This document shows positions 52,818 through 62,362 of a stretch of 64,000 nucleotides of DNA, one piece after another. Numbering within the stretch: position 1 is the stretch's first letter; each line of letters starts with the position of its first letter. The notes under the pieces were generated by a model. That model did no database searches, was not told where the DNA came from, and saw only the letters and a program-made list of their open reading frames with translations. Made by a program: the position numbers and the translations under genes. This DNA is from Nannocystis bainbridge (lineage in GTDB: Bacteria; Myxococcota_A; Polyangia; Nannocystales; Nannocystaceae): the NCBI RefSeq assembly GCF_028368995.1, contig NZ_JAQNDL010000001.1, positions 2,196,001-2,260,000 of the forward strand, read 5' to 3'.

Positions 52818-53795
52818 TCAACTCGGCGCGGCCTGAGACTTCAGCAGCCCGTGCACGCCGGGCGCGTCACAGGTGGGCAGCACACCGCGGCCGGCGGCCT
52901 GGCACTCGGCGACCACCGCGGCGCGCGAATGGGTCAGCTTGCGCGGCTGATTGAGGCACACCGCCCCGTGCGGCCCCCACTCGGCCTCGACCGCCCAATC
53001 CGTCTCCGGCTCGAGGATCGCCGGCGACAGCCGGTCCGACACGTCGATCGGCGTGCCGTTCTCCGTGTGGGCGACGTTGGTGCCGCAGTAGTCGGCGCGG
53101 ACCATGCGAGTACAGGCGCGATAGTGGTCGGCGAGCGATATCCCGCCGTGCTTCGCCCACATACGGTAACCCCATTCTAGGCACTTGGCCGAGGCCGTCC
53201 CGCGACAGGCGAACGCCAATTCGCCGTGCTCGCCCGGCAGCCAGTCGGCGGTGGCCGTATCGAAGTATCCCGGCACCACGATCGCCGAAGTCGGCTCGCC
53301 CTCGCCGTCGGTGCACACGGACTCCCACTTACCGTCATTCATGCGGAAGTCGATGTCCGTAAAATAAATATCAGGTCGGTCCGCGCTCTGCGTCACCGCC
53401 ACGATCTTGAGCTGCACATCGACGAGCTCCTTGCCGCCGTCGTCGGCCAGCCAGTGCAGTCGCGCGCCCTCGAGGGCCTCGCCGCGGTACAGCACCCCCT
53501 TGTTGCCGACCGCCTGCAGCTCGCTCGTGCCCGGCACCAGCGACCAGCCGGTCAGCGACGACTTGGCCGCCCCCTGACCGATGCTCGCGCCGACCAGCTT
53601 CACGCCGTTGAACCAGGTCCCGTTGAAACGGGTTCCATTGAATCGAGTCCCGTTCAGCTCGACCCCGTTGTCGTGGAGCGCCCGCAGCCGCGTCTCCTCG
53701 CCCCCGCCGACGTCCTCGAACGCGACGTCTTCGCAGCCACCACCACAAACGGTCATCACGACCGTCATCGCTTGTATATGCCGATACATCCGCAT
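52818..53795 (-). CDS. ADYC-domain lipoprotein with five-residue repeats
   Basis: 325 residues. Signal with Cys near 17 (TVVMTVCGGGC). Residues ~42-65 repeat NGTRF NGTRF NGTWF NGVKL, a pentapeptide-like block. The rest contains 'KCLEWGYRMWAKHG.....HYRACTRMVRADYCG' and conserved Cys residues, matching the ADYC domain named for this Ala-Asp-Tyr-Cys motif in Myxococcota surface proteins. Secreted; function unknown. ATG 53795 has GAGGG upstream. Confidence 0.82.
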   Translation of the reverse strand: MRMYRHIQAMTVVMTVCGGGCEDVAFEDVGGGEETRLRALHDNGVELNGTRFNGTRFNGTWFNGVKLVGASIGQGAAKSSLTGWSLVPGTSELQAVGNKGVLYRGEALEGARLHWLADDGGKELVDVQLKIVAVTQSADRPDIYFTDIDFRMNDGKWESVCTDGEGEPTSAIVVPGYFDTATADWLPGEHGELAFACRGTASAKCLEWGYRMWAKHGGISLADHYRACTRMVRADYCGTNVAHTENGTPIDVSDRLSPAILEPETDWAVEAEWGPHGAVCLNQPRKLTHSRAAVVAECQAAGRGVLPTCDAPGVHGLLKSQAAPS

Positions 53796-54097
53796 GCTGA
53801 GTTCCCTCTCGCCCATCAGCGTACTTGGGTCGCGATGAATCCTCGGCGGCGCGGGCGACCCGACGGGTGGTCGCTGCGACCGCCGGGCCCGACACGATTG
53901 ACATTTCATGCACTCGCAACATCGACGCAATCACATGAGCTGTCTGTGGCGTCGTCGATCTGCGCGGCAGCCGCGACGGCAGCGTCGGCGGTCGCGGCGC
54001 GCGATTCACCCGGCGCGCCCGCTGGCGACGCGTTTGCGGCTCGAAATCACCCGACCACGCGTCGCTAACGAATGTCCATACAGCCCCGCGAAGACGC
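53796..54097. other. Spacer without supported gene
   Basis: About 300 bases of moderate GC upstream of the ADYC gene. It should hold that gene's promoter, but I see no clear -10/-35 pair and no ORF of coding character. Confidence 0.3.
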
Positions 54098-54134
54098 GCA
54101 GGGGCTCGCGTCCCTCACCGACGCGAGCCCCTGC
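54098..54134 (-). terminator. Strong hairpin after the cytochrome bc operon
   Basis: Perfect 15-base arms (GCAGGGGCTCGCGTC and complement) with a 7-base loop, 18 bases beyond the cytochrome b-c stop. It lacks a U-tract, so it is either a terminator of GC-rich type or a 3'-end stabiliser. Confidence 0.65.
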
Positions 54135-54152
54135 CGTCGCTACCACCCGCGA

Positions 54153-55856
54153 TCAGGGAGCCTTGCGTGACGCCACGAATTGCGCGAGCGCCTCGATCTG
54201 CTCCGTCGACAGCTTGTCGGCGAATTTCGGCATCTCCGCGGTATCGCCGTACAGGTCCTTCTGGCTGCTGTCGCGGATGATGCGGGCGATCCACGCCGGC
54301 GAGCCGCGGCCGGCCAGCGTCGGGCCGGCGCCCTCCTTGCCCGCCTCGAGCTCGTGGCACGACGAGCACTCGAGCTTCTTGTCCCACAGCTCCTTGCCGC
54401 GAGCGACGGTCGCCGCGTCGACGCTCGCCGCCGCGCTCGCCCCCGACAGGCTGACCAGGTACTCCACCACCGCCGCCAGCTCCTCGTCGCTGGCCTGTTC
54501 GGCGGTCAGCGGCTCCATCGTATTGTGCTTGGTCGCGCCGTAGAAGCGGCGGTCTCGCGGGCTGCGGACCAGGGCCGCCAGCCACTCGCGGCTGGTGAAG
54601 CCGTCGAGGGTCGGCGCCTCTTCGCTGCCCTTGCCCTCGAGCGTATGGCAGGTCGCGCACTGCTCCTTGAACAGGTTGCGGGTCTTCTGCTCCGGATCGT
54701 TGTCGAACACGGCGACGCCGCCGACCGGCGCCACGCCCTCTCGCGCGAGCTCGCGCGCCCGCGCGGCCTCGGCGTGGGCCTGCTCGACGCCGTGCTGGAA
54801 CGACTCGTTGCCCCCGTCCTCGACGATCGCCACCGCCGTCAGCGCCGTCACCCCGGCCATGAGGAGGCCGACCCCCGACAGCACCGACCAGCGCGAGCGC
54901 ACCGCTCGCGACTTCGACCGGTCGACGAACGGCAGCGCGAACAGATACGCCGCCGCCGCGCCCGGCAACAGCACCGTCGCCACGATCTGCAGCGGCCCCT
55001 GGAAGTACTTCAGCAGCTGGAACAGGAACAGGAAGTACCACTCCGGCCGGGCCACGAAATTGCTCGCAGGGTCGGCGGGCGCGAACAGCTCGGCGCCGTG
55101 GGTCTGGACCGTGAGGCCGACCAACACCGCCGCGCACACCGCCATCGCCAGCACGTCGAGGAACAGCTGGTTGGGCCAGAACGGCTGGGTCTTGCGCCGC
55201 AGCTCCGGCTCCGGCAGGTCCGGCGGCGTCACCCCGTGCTTGCGGAACAGCAGCAGGTGGACCCCGAGCAGCCCCGCGAGCGCGATCGGCAGCACGAACA
55301 CGTGCAGCGCGAAGAACCGCGTCAGCGTCAGGTTGCCGTACTCGGAACCGCCCTGCACGAATTGCTGCATGGGCTCGCCCCCGGGCACCGACCCCATGAT
55401 CCCGGTCGCCACCTGCGTGGCCCAGTAACCCTTCTGATCCCACGGCAGCAGATAGCCGGTGAGCGCGAACGCCAGCACGATCGCGCCCATCAACAGGCCG
55501 GTCCACCAGTTGACCTCGCGCGGCTTGCGATAGGCCCCGGCGAACACCACCTGCAAGAGGTGCAGCACCACGACCACCACCATCGCCGACGAGCCGTGGT
55601 GATGCAGGCCGCGGAGGAACCACCCGTACGTGACCTGATCGTTGAGGTACGCCGTGCTGGCCCACGCGTCGGTCGCCGAGGGGCTGTAATAAAACGCCAG
55701 CAGGATGCCGAGCACCACCTGTTGCATGAACAGGAACACCAGCACCGAGCCGAACACGTAGCGCAGCCGCGCGCCGCCCGGCACGTCCTCCTCGAGCATG
55801 AGGCGGGTGGCCGAGCGGATCCCGGTGCGTTCGTCGAGCCAGTCGAGCAGCGCCAT
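54153..55856 (-). CDS. Cytochrome b fused to a two-haem cytochrome c module
   Basis: 567 residues. Cytochrome b part ~1-375: 'GLHHHGSSAMVVVVVLHLLQV' with haem-ligand His, 'GYLLPWDQKGYWATQVATGI' and 'PEWYFLFLFQLLKYF' (Qo-type PEWY). Residues ~390-567 hold two c-type haem sites, C400-ATCH and C497-SSCH, with likely Met ligands in TMEP and AEMPKF. This replaces a separate cytochrome c1 in a quinol:cytochrome c (bc/alternative) complex. It overlaps the Rieske gene by ATGA. Confidence 0.93.
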   Translation of the reverse strand: MALLDWLDERTGIRSATRLMLEEDVPGGARLRYVFGSVLVFLFMQQVVLGILLAFYYSPSATDAWASTAYLNDQVTYGWFLRGLHHHGSSAMVVVVVLHLLQVVFAGAYRKPREVNWWTGLLMGAIVLAFALTGYLLPWDQKGYWATQVATGIMGSVPGGEPMQQFVQGGSEYGNLTLTRFFALHVFVLPIALAGLLGVHLLLFRKHGVTPPDLPEPELRRKTQPFWPNQLFLDVLAMAVCAAVLVGLTVQTHGAELFAPADPASNFVARPEWYFLFLFQLLKYFQGPLQIVATVLLPGAAAAYLFALPFVDRSKSRAVRSRWSVLSGVGLLMAGVTALTAVAIVEDGGNESFQHGVEQAHAEAARARELAREGVAPVGGVAVFDNDPEQKTRNLFKEQCATCHTLEGKGSEEAPTLDGFTSREWLAALVRSPRDRRFYGATKHNTMEPLTAEQASDEELAAVVEYLVSLSGASAAASVDAATVARGKELWDKKLECSSCHELEAGKEGAGPTLAGRGSPAWIARIIRDSSQKDLYGDTAEMPKFADKLSTEQIEALAQFVASRKAP

Positions 55857-56440
55857 CAGACCGGCTCCTTCTGGGCCACACCCTGGCGGTATCGCACCAG
55901 CTTGATCGCCACCAGCCCGTTCTCCTCCTGCACCTCGAGCGCGTCGAGCGGCCGCGGCGACGGCCCGGCCTCGACCGCGCCGTCGAGCGCGAACGCCGAG
56001 CGGTGGCACGGGCACTTGAACTTCTGCGCCTCGGGGTCGTAGTCGACCGCGCAGCCGAGGTGCGGGCACACCGTCGAGAACGCCTGCAGCGCCCCGTCGC
56101 GCTCGAGCACCCAGCACGAGCCCAGCTTCACGTCGGGCGTCTTGTTCCACGCGTCGACCTTGTCGGCGTGGAGCTCGACCCGCACCGGCACCGAACCGGC
56201 GAACGCCGAGCGCTTGCCCGCTGGCAAGAACGCCCCCTCGCCGCCCTTCGACCCGGTCGGGAACAGCAGATAACCGACCGCCGGCACCACCGGCACCGCC
56301 GCCAGCCCCAACCCCAATGCCCCGATCCCCAGCTTCAACACCCCGCGACGGCCGGCGTCCGGCTCCCCTCCTGACCCAGAGGACATGTCCCGAGATTCAG
56401 CTTCGTGCTCCGCTCCGTGACCGCGTTCTCGGCTCGACAT
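55856..56440 (-). CDS. Rieske iron-sulfur subunit of the bc-type complex
   Basis: 194 residues. A twin-Arg segment 'AGRRGVLKLGIGALGLGLAAVPVVPAVGY' is signal and anchor. The [2Fe-2S] ligands are in CPHLGC and CPCHRS. Residues before the signal (ESRDMSSGSGG) are encoded by a GGACATGTCC unit. ATG 56440 is preferred for AGGAGG just upstream. First gene of the two-gene respiratory operon. Confidence 0.93.
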   Translation of the reverse strand: MSSRERGHGAEHEAESRDMSSGSGGEPDAGRRGVLKLGIGALGLGLAAVPVVPAVGYLLFPTGSKGGEGAFLPAGKRSAFAGSVPVRVELHADKVDAWNKTPDVKLGSCWVLERDGALQAFSTVCPHLGCAVDYDPEAQKFKCPCHRSAFALDGAVEAGPSPRPLDALEVQEENGLVAIKLVRYRQGVAQKEPV

Positions 56441-56498
56441 GGGCCTCCTGCCGCCCACGGCGGCCCCCGCAGGATACCCGACCGGCCGCGACCCACGC

Positions 56499-56504
56499 TA
56501 CCCT
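56499..56504 (+). promoter_or_regulatory. TACCCT (-10-like) six bases before manA
   Basis: TACCCT, six bases, then ATG 56511; no Shine-Dalgarno. Fits the leaderless TANNNT pattern. Confidence 0.35.
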
Positions 56505-56510
56505 GCGCGC

Positions 56511-57419
56511 ATGCCCGCCGCCGTCCCCGCGCTGCTCCGCCCCGAGCTCGCCCCCGCGACGATCAAGGACACCCGCTGGGGCGGCCACCGCCTCGCCGCG
56601 CGGCTGAGCGACGAACCGACCACGCGCGGCGCGTTCGCCGGGCGCAGCATCGGCGAGCTGTGGCAGTTCTCGACCCTGCCCGGCAGCGAGAGCCTGGCCC
56701 TCGGCGGCCGCGGCCTCGGCGACGTCCTCGGCAGGCCGCTGCCCTTCCTCGCCAAACTCATCGACACCGCGCTGCCGCTCAGCGTTCAGGTCCACCCCGA
56801 AGATCGCCCCGATCCCGCACGCCCCGGCGCGATCCTGCCTGGCAAGGAAGAGGCGTGGATCGTGCTCGCCGCCGACCCCGACGCCCGACTGTGGGCCGGT
56901 GTCCGCCCCGGCGTCAGCCGCGACGACCTCGCCCGCGCCGCGGCCGACGGCACGATCGTCGCCTGTCTCGAAGAACATGTCGTCACCCCGGGCCTGGTGG
57001 TGCTCGTCCCCGCAGGCACGGTCCACGCGATCGGCGCCGGGATCCTGCTGGCGGAGATCCAGCAACCATCGGACTGCACGTATCGTCTTTACGACTACGA
57101 CAGCGGTCGACCGCTGCACGTCGAGGCGGCGCTGGCGACGCTGGACGTCGCCGCCCGACCTCAGGTGTGGCGCCCCGGCGACGCCTCGCCACATTTGCGC
57201 GGGACCCATGTCGAGCTCGAGCTGCTCGGTCCGGGGGAACACCGGCGCGCGCTCGCCGAGCCGACCCTGATCGTCGGCACGCGCGGGACCGCGAGCGTGC
57301 GCGCCGACGACTGCGAGGCAAAGCTCGACGAGACCCAGCTCCTGCTCGCCGTCCGCGGACCGCTCATCCTCACCATCCCCGAAGCCGGCCTCGTCGCCGT
57401 CGGCCGCGTCCACGCCTGA
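56511..57419 (+). CDS. manA: Mannose-6-phosphate isomerase, class I type
   Basis: 302 residues, cupin-fold Zn isomerase linking fructose-6-P and mannose-6-P. Visible: 'GRSIGELWQFSTLPGSESL', 'LPFLAKLIDTALPLSVQVHPED' (Zn ligands Gln/His), 'GKEEAWIVLAA', 'VPAGTVHAIGAGILLAEIQQPSDCTYRLYDY'. Length fits short bacterial ManA. A 19-base string shared with the ftsI downstream spacer lies in the coding sequence at 56963-56981. Confidence 0.92.
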   Translation: MPAAVPALLRPELAPATIKDTRWGGHRLAARLSDEPTTRGAFAGRSIGELWQFSTLPGSESLALGGRGLGDVLGRPLPFLAKLIDTALPLSVQVHPEDRPDPARPGAILPGKEEAWIVLAADPDARLWAGVRPGVSRDDLARAAADGTIVACLEEHVVTPGLVVLVPAGTVHAIGAGILLAEIQQPSDCTYRLYDYDSGRPLHVEAALATLDVAARPQVWRPGDASPHLRGTHVELELLGPGEHRRALAEPTLIVGTRGTASVRADDCEAKLDETQLLLAVRGPLILTIPEAGLVAVGRVHA

Positions 57420-57742
57420 CCGTCGATTGCGAGGACGTCGCCCCGCCGACGGTTGCGCGTACAACGGCGCGCTCGCTCGACCCCGTCCCCACGGCGGTCG
57501 GCCCGACCGACCGTTCGCATCATCATCGTCGCCGCCGCGCTCCGCAGGCCCACGCACGACCTGCCCCTTGAGACAGCTCGGCGCGGGTTCGCCCGGGTCC
57601 ACGCACGCGGGCGCGAGCGGCTCGAAGCGGCCCTCCGAGCCCTCCAGCGCCAGCGCCCGGCCCGCCGGCGCCGCCGCTTCCTGACGCCGCCGTCACCCGC
57701 ACAGGCACCCTCGCGCCCTCGCGTCGGCCCGGCTCGCTGGCG
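57420..57742. other. Spacer after manA without supported gene
   Basis: GC-rich; one hairpin-family unit CTGCCC-CTTG-AGACAG near 57560. No coding signal. Confidence 0.3.
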
Positions 57743-57748
57743 TATAGT
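57743..57748 (+). promoter_or_regulatory. TATAGT -10 six bases before a lipoprotein ATG
   Basis: TATAGT matches five of six -10 consensus bases and ends 6 nt before ATG 57755, so +1 would be the ATG. No Shine-Dalgarno or convincing -35. Confidence 0.5.
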
Positions 57749-57754
57749 GGCCGC

Positions 57755-58657
57755 ATGACCTCGCCCTATCGCCTACTCTCGTGCGCCCTCCTGCTCGTCG
57801 TCGCGTGCGGCGACAACGGCCAGACCACCACGGCCACCCCGAGCACCGAGACCGACGGCCCCACGACCACGCCCGTCACCACCACCACGACGACCACGGG
57901 CGAGCCCACGAGCACCAGCACGACCGGCACCCCGACCACCACCGACGACACGGCGAGCACCACCGACGACACCACCACCGGCCCGCCGCCGGCCAACTGT
58001 TCGCAGTACGCCAACGCCATGGCGTGCGGCCAGAACGGCTGCGAATGGACGCAGGTCGTCGGTTACACCCACGGCACCCAGGGCTGTCAGGGCGCCATCC
58101 GCGACTTCTGCGTGCCCGTCGACGCCTCGGGCGGCCTCACCAGCGTGTGGCGCGACGACGGCGGCGACATCGAGGTCGTGCAGTTCCCGTTCACCCCCAC
58201 CGATCTCGGCCCCGAGTGGAACACCTGCGACTGCGACAGCCCGCTCGCCTGCCTCTGCACCTCCGCCACCCTCGACTGTCCCGAGCGGCTCGGCGAGTTC
58301 TGCGGCGCGATCACCAGCGAGAACAGCTGCAGCAACGCCGCCGCCGGCGGCCAGTTCGCCTGCGGGTGGTTCACCGTCTCCCAGGAGGGCCCGCTCGACA
58401 ACGCCTGCGACGACCCGCCGTGGCAGAAGGTCTGCCTCCCGGGCACGGACCTCGGCACCAAGACCTGCGACCCGATCAGCCTGCCCTACGTCGACCAGGG
58501 CTATTGCATGGGCTGGACCGACCCCGTCTATTGGCGCGAGGTCGACGGCATCGTCGAGGTCACCACCATCTGCGGGCCCAAGCCAGCCGGCTGGAACCTG
58601 TGCGTCGCCGACGACCCCGACCAGCCCGAAGAGTGCAAGTGCGGCTGCAAGATCTGA
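57755..58657 (+). CDS. Cys-rich lipoprotein with Thr linker
   Basis: 300 residues: lipobox ALLLVVAC, Thr-rich linker to ~80, then a domain with about 22 Cys and Trp-rich turns ('CSQYANAMACGQNGCEWTQVV', 'CDCDSPLACLCTSATLDCPERLGEFC', 'ECKCGCKI' at the end). The alternating 'AC..NGCEW' units resemble those of other Nannocystis-like surface proteins. Function unknown. Converges with the oxidoreductase gene. Confidence 0.8.
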   Translation: MTSPYRLLSCALLLVVACGDNGQTTTATPSTETDGPTTTPVTTTTTTTGEPTSTSTTGTPTTTDDTASTTDDTTTGPPPANCSQYANAMACGQNGCEWTQVVGYTHGTQGCQGAIRDFCVPVDASGGLTSVWRDDGGDIEVVQFPFTPTDLGPEWNTCDCDSPLACLCTSATLDCPERLGEFCGAITSENSCSNAAAGGQFACGWFTVSQEGPLDNACDDPPWQKVCLPGTDLGTKTCDPISLPYVDQGYCMGWTDPVYWREVDGIVEVTTICGPKPAGWNLCVADDPDQPEECKCGCKI

Positions 58658-58681
58658 GCGGCAATCCGCGCGGCTGACCGT

Positions 58682-59719
58682 TCAGGTCAGCAGCACCAAC
58701 TTCCCGATCGTGCGCCCCGACTCGAGGTCGCGGTGCGCCTGCGCCACCTGCTCCAAAGGATAGGTCGTGATCGGCGGCGGGCGCAGCTCCTCGGCTGCCA
58801 GCCCGCCGGCGATCGCCGCCATCCCCTCGATCAGCAGCGGCGCGCGATGGAACATGTACGACAGGTTGAACCCGAGCACCCCGCGGTTCTCGTTGGTCAG
58901 CGCCAGCGGCGAGAACCACGGCGTGCGCACGAACCCGAACGCCAGCTTGAGCAGGTTGGGCTTGCCACCTGTCCTCGGGAGCATGGTGTGAAAGCCATAC
59001 ACGATCAGCCGCCCGCCCCCCGCCAGGTGCTTGTAGCTGCTGCGCAGCGTCTCCGGCCCGTTGGCGTCGCAGGCCACGTCGACGCCCCCGGGCGCCGCAG
59101 CCTCCACGGCCGGCCACAGCGGTGTGCTCGACTTGTCGATCACCACCTCGGCCCCGGCGGCCCGCGCCGCCGCGACCTTGTGCGGGCCGCCGACCACCCC
59201 GATCACGCGGCAGCCGGCGCGGCGTCCGAACTGACACAGCGCCCCGCCGACCCCGCCTGCGGCCGAATGGACCAGCACCGACTCGCCCGCCCGCGCGTGC
59301 GCCAGCGCGTGCAGCGCGTACCAGGCCGTCAAGTACACCGCCGGCACCGCCGCGGCCTCGGCCAGCGACAGCCCGGCCGGCACCGCGAACACCTGATGCT
59401 CCGGCACGCAGACCGCCGTCGCGTAGCCGCCGAAGCGAGTCACCGCCACCACCTCCGCCCCGATCGTCAGCCCCGTCACGCCCTCGCCGACGGCGTCGAT
59501 CACCCCCGCGACCTCGAAGCCCGGCGTGATCGGCCAGCCGACGAAATCCTGCGCCGACTTGTAGAGCCCCATGCGGACCACGCAATCGGCGTAGTTGACC
59601 CCGATCGCCTGCACCGCGATCCGGACCTCGCCGGGCCCGGGTCGGGGCGCCTCCGTCTCGACCAGCGTCAGCCGCTCATGTCCGCCCGCGGCCGCGATCA
59701 CAACCTTGCGCATGCGCAT
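58682..59719 (-). CDS. Quinone oxidoreductase-like medium-chain dehydrogenase
   Basis: 345 residues. GroES-like N-terminal half ('GPGEVRIAVQAIGVNYADCVVRMGLY', 'PGFEVAGVIDAVGEGV') without the structural Zn Cys cluster. NADPH loop 'SVLVHSAAGGVGGALCQF' and the C-terminal 'ELRPPPITTYPLEQVAQAHRDLESGRTIGKLVL'. This is the zeta-crystallin/VAT-1-like branch, reducing quinones or enones. ATG 59719 or 59713. Confidence 0.9.
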   Translation of the reverse strand: MRMRKVVIAAAGGHERLTLVETEAPRPGPGEVRIAVQAIGVNYADCVVRMGLYKSAQDFVGWPITPGFEVAGVIDAVGEGVTGLTIGAEVVAVTRFGGYATAVCVPEHQVFAVPAGLSLAEAAAVPAVYLTAWYALHALAHARAGESVLVHSAAGGVGGALCQFGRRAGCRVIGVVGGPHKVAAARAAGAEVVIDKSSTPLWPAVEAAAPGGVDVACDANGPETLRSSYKHLAGGGRLIVYGFHTMLPRTGGKPNLLKLAFGFVRTPWFSPLALTNENRGVLGFNLSYMFHRAPLLIEGMAAIAGGLAAEELRPPPITTYPLEQVAQAHRDLESGRTIGKLVLLT

Positions 59720-59819
59720 GCGCCGACCCTCGCCCGGGAGCGCGCGTGCGGTCAAGTCGTGAACTTGTAGCGACAAAGGCCCACCCCTGTGACGCCGATG
59801 GTGCTAGCTTGCCCCGCGC

Positions 59820-61235
59820 ATGACCGCAGGCGCAAAGGGCGACAGCCGCACCGAGACCGACAGCATGGGCCCGATCGAAGTGGCCAAGGACCGCTACTGG
59901 GGGGCCCAGACCGAGCGTTCGCTGCATCACTTCGACATCGGCGACGATCGCTTCTCGCGGCCGATGATCCGCGCGCTCGGCGTCCTCAAGAAGGCCGCCG
60001 CGCTGGCCAACGGCGAGCTCGGCACCCTCGCCAAGGACAAGGTCGACCTGATCGTGCGCGCCGCCGACGAGGTCATCGCCGGCGACCTCGACGCTCACTT
60101 CCCGCTGCGCGTGTGGCAGACGGGCAGCGGCACGCAGACCAACATGAACGCCAACGAGGTCATCGGCAACCGCGCGATCGAGCTCGCCGGCGGCGTGATG
60201 GGCAGCAAGAAGCCGGTCCACCCCAACGACGACGTCAACCGCGGCCAGTCGTCGAACGACACCTTCCCGACGGCCATGCACATCGCCGCCGCCGAGCAGA
60301 TCGTGCATCACCTGCTGCCGCGGCTGGGCGCCCTGCGCGACGTGCTCGCGGCCAAGAGCGCCGCCTTCGCCGACATCGTCAAGGTCGGCCGCACCCACCT
60401 GCAGGACGCCACCCCGATCACCCTCGGCCAGGAGTTCTCGGGCTACGTCCAGCAGCTCGACGACGCCCGCCGCGCCCTCGAGGCCACCTTGCCGCGGGTC
60501 TACGAGCTCGCGCTCGGCGGCACCGCCGTCGGCACCGGCCTCAACACCCACAAGGACTACGCCGTCACCAGCGCCCGGCAGATCGCCGCGCTGACCGGTC
60601 TGCCCTTTGTCACCGCGCCCAACAAGTTCGCCGCCCTCGCCGGCCACGAGGCGCTCGTCGGCCTCCACGGCGCGCTCAAGACCCTCGCCTGCGCCCTGAC
60701 CAAGATCGCCAACGACATCCGCTGGCTCGCCTCCGGCCCGCGCTGCGGCTTCGGCGAGCTCACCATCCCCGAGAACGAGCCCGGCTCCTCGATCATGCCC
60801 GGCAAGGTCAACCCGACCCAGTGCGAGGCCATGACGATGGTGTGCGCCCAGGTGCTCGGCAACGACGTCGCCGTCAACATCGGCGGCATGAGCGGCAACT
60901 TCGAGCTCAACGTCTACAAGCCGCTCATCATCCACAACACCTTGCACTCGACCCGCCTGCTCGGCGACGCCTGCCGCAACTTCCGCGAGTTCTGCGCCGA
61001 GGGCATCGAGCCGGTCCGCGAGAAGCTGGCGCACAACCTCGAGCAGAGCCTGATGAACGTCACCGCGCTGAACCCGTACATCGGCTACGACAACGCCGCC
61101 AAGATCGCCAAGAAGGCCCACAAGGACGGCTCCTCGCTCAAGGAGGCCGCCGTCGCGCTCGGCCTGCTGACGGCCGAGGACTTCGACCGCTACGTCCGCC
61201 CCGAGGCCATGATCGCGCCCGAGGGCGACCGCTAG
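59820..61235 (+). CDS. fumC: Fumarate hydratase, class II
   Basis: 471 residues. '[20 protein letters not shown]', '[21 protein letters not shown]', '[21 protein letters not shown]' and the signature '[16 protein letters not shown]' with the catalytic Ser loop. TCA-cycle enzyme, homotetramer. TAGCTT lies 9 bases before the ATG. The glycosyltransferase follows after 7 bases. Confidence 0.97.
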   Translation: MTAGAKGDSRTETDSMGPIEVAKDRYWGAQTERSLHHFDIGDDRFSRPMIRALGVLKKAAALANGELGTLAKDKVDLIVRAADEVIAGDLDAHFPLRVWQTGSGTQTNMNANEVIGNRAIELAGGVMGSKKPVHPNDDVNRGQSSNDTFPTAMHIAAAEQIVHHLLPRLGALRDVLAAKSAAFADIVKVGRTHLQDATPITLGQEFSGYVQQLDDARRALEATLPRVYELALGGTAVGTGLNTHKDYAVTSARQIAALTGLPFVTAPNKFAALAGHEALVGLHGALKTLACALTKIANDIRWLASGPRCGFGELTIPENEPGSSIMPGKVNPTQCEAMTMVCAQVLGNDVAVNIGGMSGNFELNVYKPLIIHNTLHSTRLLGDACRNFREFCAEGIEPVREKLAHNLEQSLMNVTALNPYIGYDNAAKIAKKAHKDGSSLKEAAVALGLLTAEDFDRYVRPEAMIAPEGDR

Positions 61236-61242
61236 GATCCCC

Positions 61243-62349
61243 TTGAGCCACCAGCCTTACATCTCGATCCTCATCCCGCTGCTCGACGAGCTGCGATCGA
61301 TCCCCGAGATGCACGCGCAGGTCACCGACGCCTGCACCCGGCTCGGTCGCACCTACGAGATCTTGTGGATCGACGACGGCAGCCGCGACGGCTCGGCGCA
61401 CGCGCTCGACGACCTCGCCGCGCGCGACCCACGCTCGCGCGTGGTCCATTTCCGCCGCAACTTCGGCAAGTCGTCGGCGCTGGCCGCCGGCTTCGAGCGG
61501 GTGCGCGGGCAGATCGTCATCACCATGGACGCCGACCTGCAGGACGACCCGGCCATGATCGACGACTTCGTCAAGCGCATCGAGGCCGGCGCCGATTTGG
61601 TGTCGGGGTGGAAGAAGCGGCGCCACGACCCGCTCGACAAGACCTTGCCCTCGCGATTCTTCAACGCCGTCGTCAGCCGGCTGTCGGGCGTGCGGCTGCA
61701 CGACTTCAACTGCGGCTTCAAGGCCTACCGGGCCGACTGCGTGCGCGAGCTGGCCGTCTACGGCGGCTTTCACCGGTTCCTCCCGGTCCTCGCCCACCAC
61801 CGCGGCTTCCGCGTCGAGGAGCTGATCGTCAACCATCGCGCGCGCAAGCACGGCAAGAGCAAGTACGGCTTCATGCGCATGTTCGACGGCCTGCTCGACC
61901 TGCTGACGGTCCTGCTGGTCACCCGCTACCGCACCCGGCCGCTGCATTTCTTCGGCATCCCCGGCCTGGTCCTCGGCGGACTCGGCGTGCTGATCCTGGT
62001 CTACCTCAGCTTCCTGTGGCTGTTCGGCTACGCGATCGGCGAGCGCCCGCTGCTCACGCTCGGCGTCCTGCTCACGATCGTGGCCATGCAGTTCGTCGGC
62101 GTCGGCCTGCTCGGCGAGCTGCTGGTGCGCACCACCATCCGCTCGCAAGAGGTCTTCTCGATCCGCGACGAGCGCGAGGCGCCCGCGGCCACCCGCGCCG
62201 CCATCTACGCCCAGCCGAGCCCGCAGCTCGGCCCCTCGGCCCCGCCGCTGGCCGGCCGTCAGCTGCCCGTCTCGGCCGCCGAGGTCATCAGCGAAGAGGC
62301 GCAGACCGTCACTGTCCCGGGCAAGCCGAACCCGCCCGCGCGCCGCTGA
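61243..62349 (+). CDS. Family 2 glycosyltransferase (polyprenyl-phosphate glycosyltransferase type)
   Basis: 368 residues from TTG 61243. GT-A domain: 'ISILIPLLDELRSIPEM', 'ILWIDDGSRDGS', 'VHFRRNFGKSSALAAGFE', 'TMDADLQDDP', 'DFNCGFKAYR' and 'HGKSKYG'. Two membrane helices follow (~240-300). This matches DPM1/GtrB/ArnC-type enzymes that load a sugar onto polyprenyl phosphate. A ~70-residue Pro/Ala-rich tail is unusual. Operon with fumC upstream and a methyltransferase 13 bases downstream. Confidence 0.9.
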   Translation: MSHQPYISILIPLLDELRSIPEMHAQVTDACTRLGRTYEILWIDDGSRDGSAHALDDLAARDPRSRVVHFRRNFGKSSALAAGFERVRGQIVITMDADLQDDPAMIDDFVKRIEAGADLVSGWKKRRHDPLDKTLPSRFFNAVVSRLSGVRLHDFNCGFKAYRADCVRELAVYGGFHRFLPVLAHHRGFRVEELIVNHRARKHGKSKYGFMRMFDGLLDLLTVLLVTRYRTRPLHFFGIPGLVLGGLGVLILVYLSFLWLFGYAIGERPLLTLGVLLTIVAMQFVGVGLLGELLVRTTIRSQEVFSIRDEREAPAATRAAIYAQPSPQLGPSAPPLAGRQLPVSAAEVISEEAQTVTVPGKPNPPARR

Positions 62350-62362
62350 CTCCGGGACCCGC

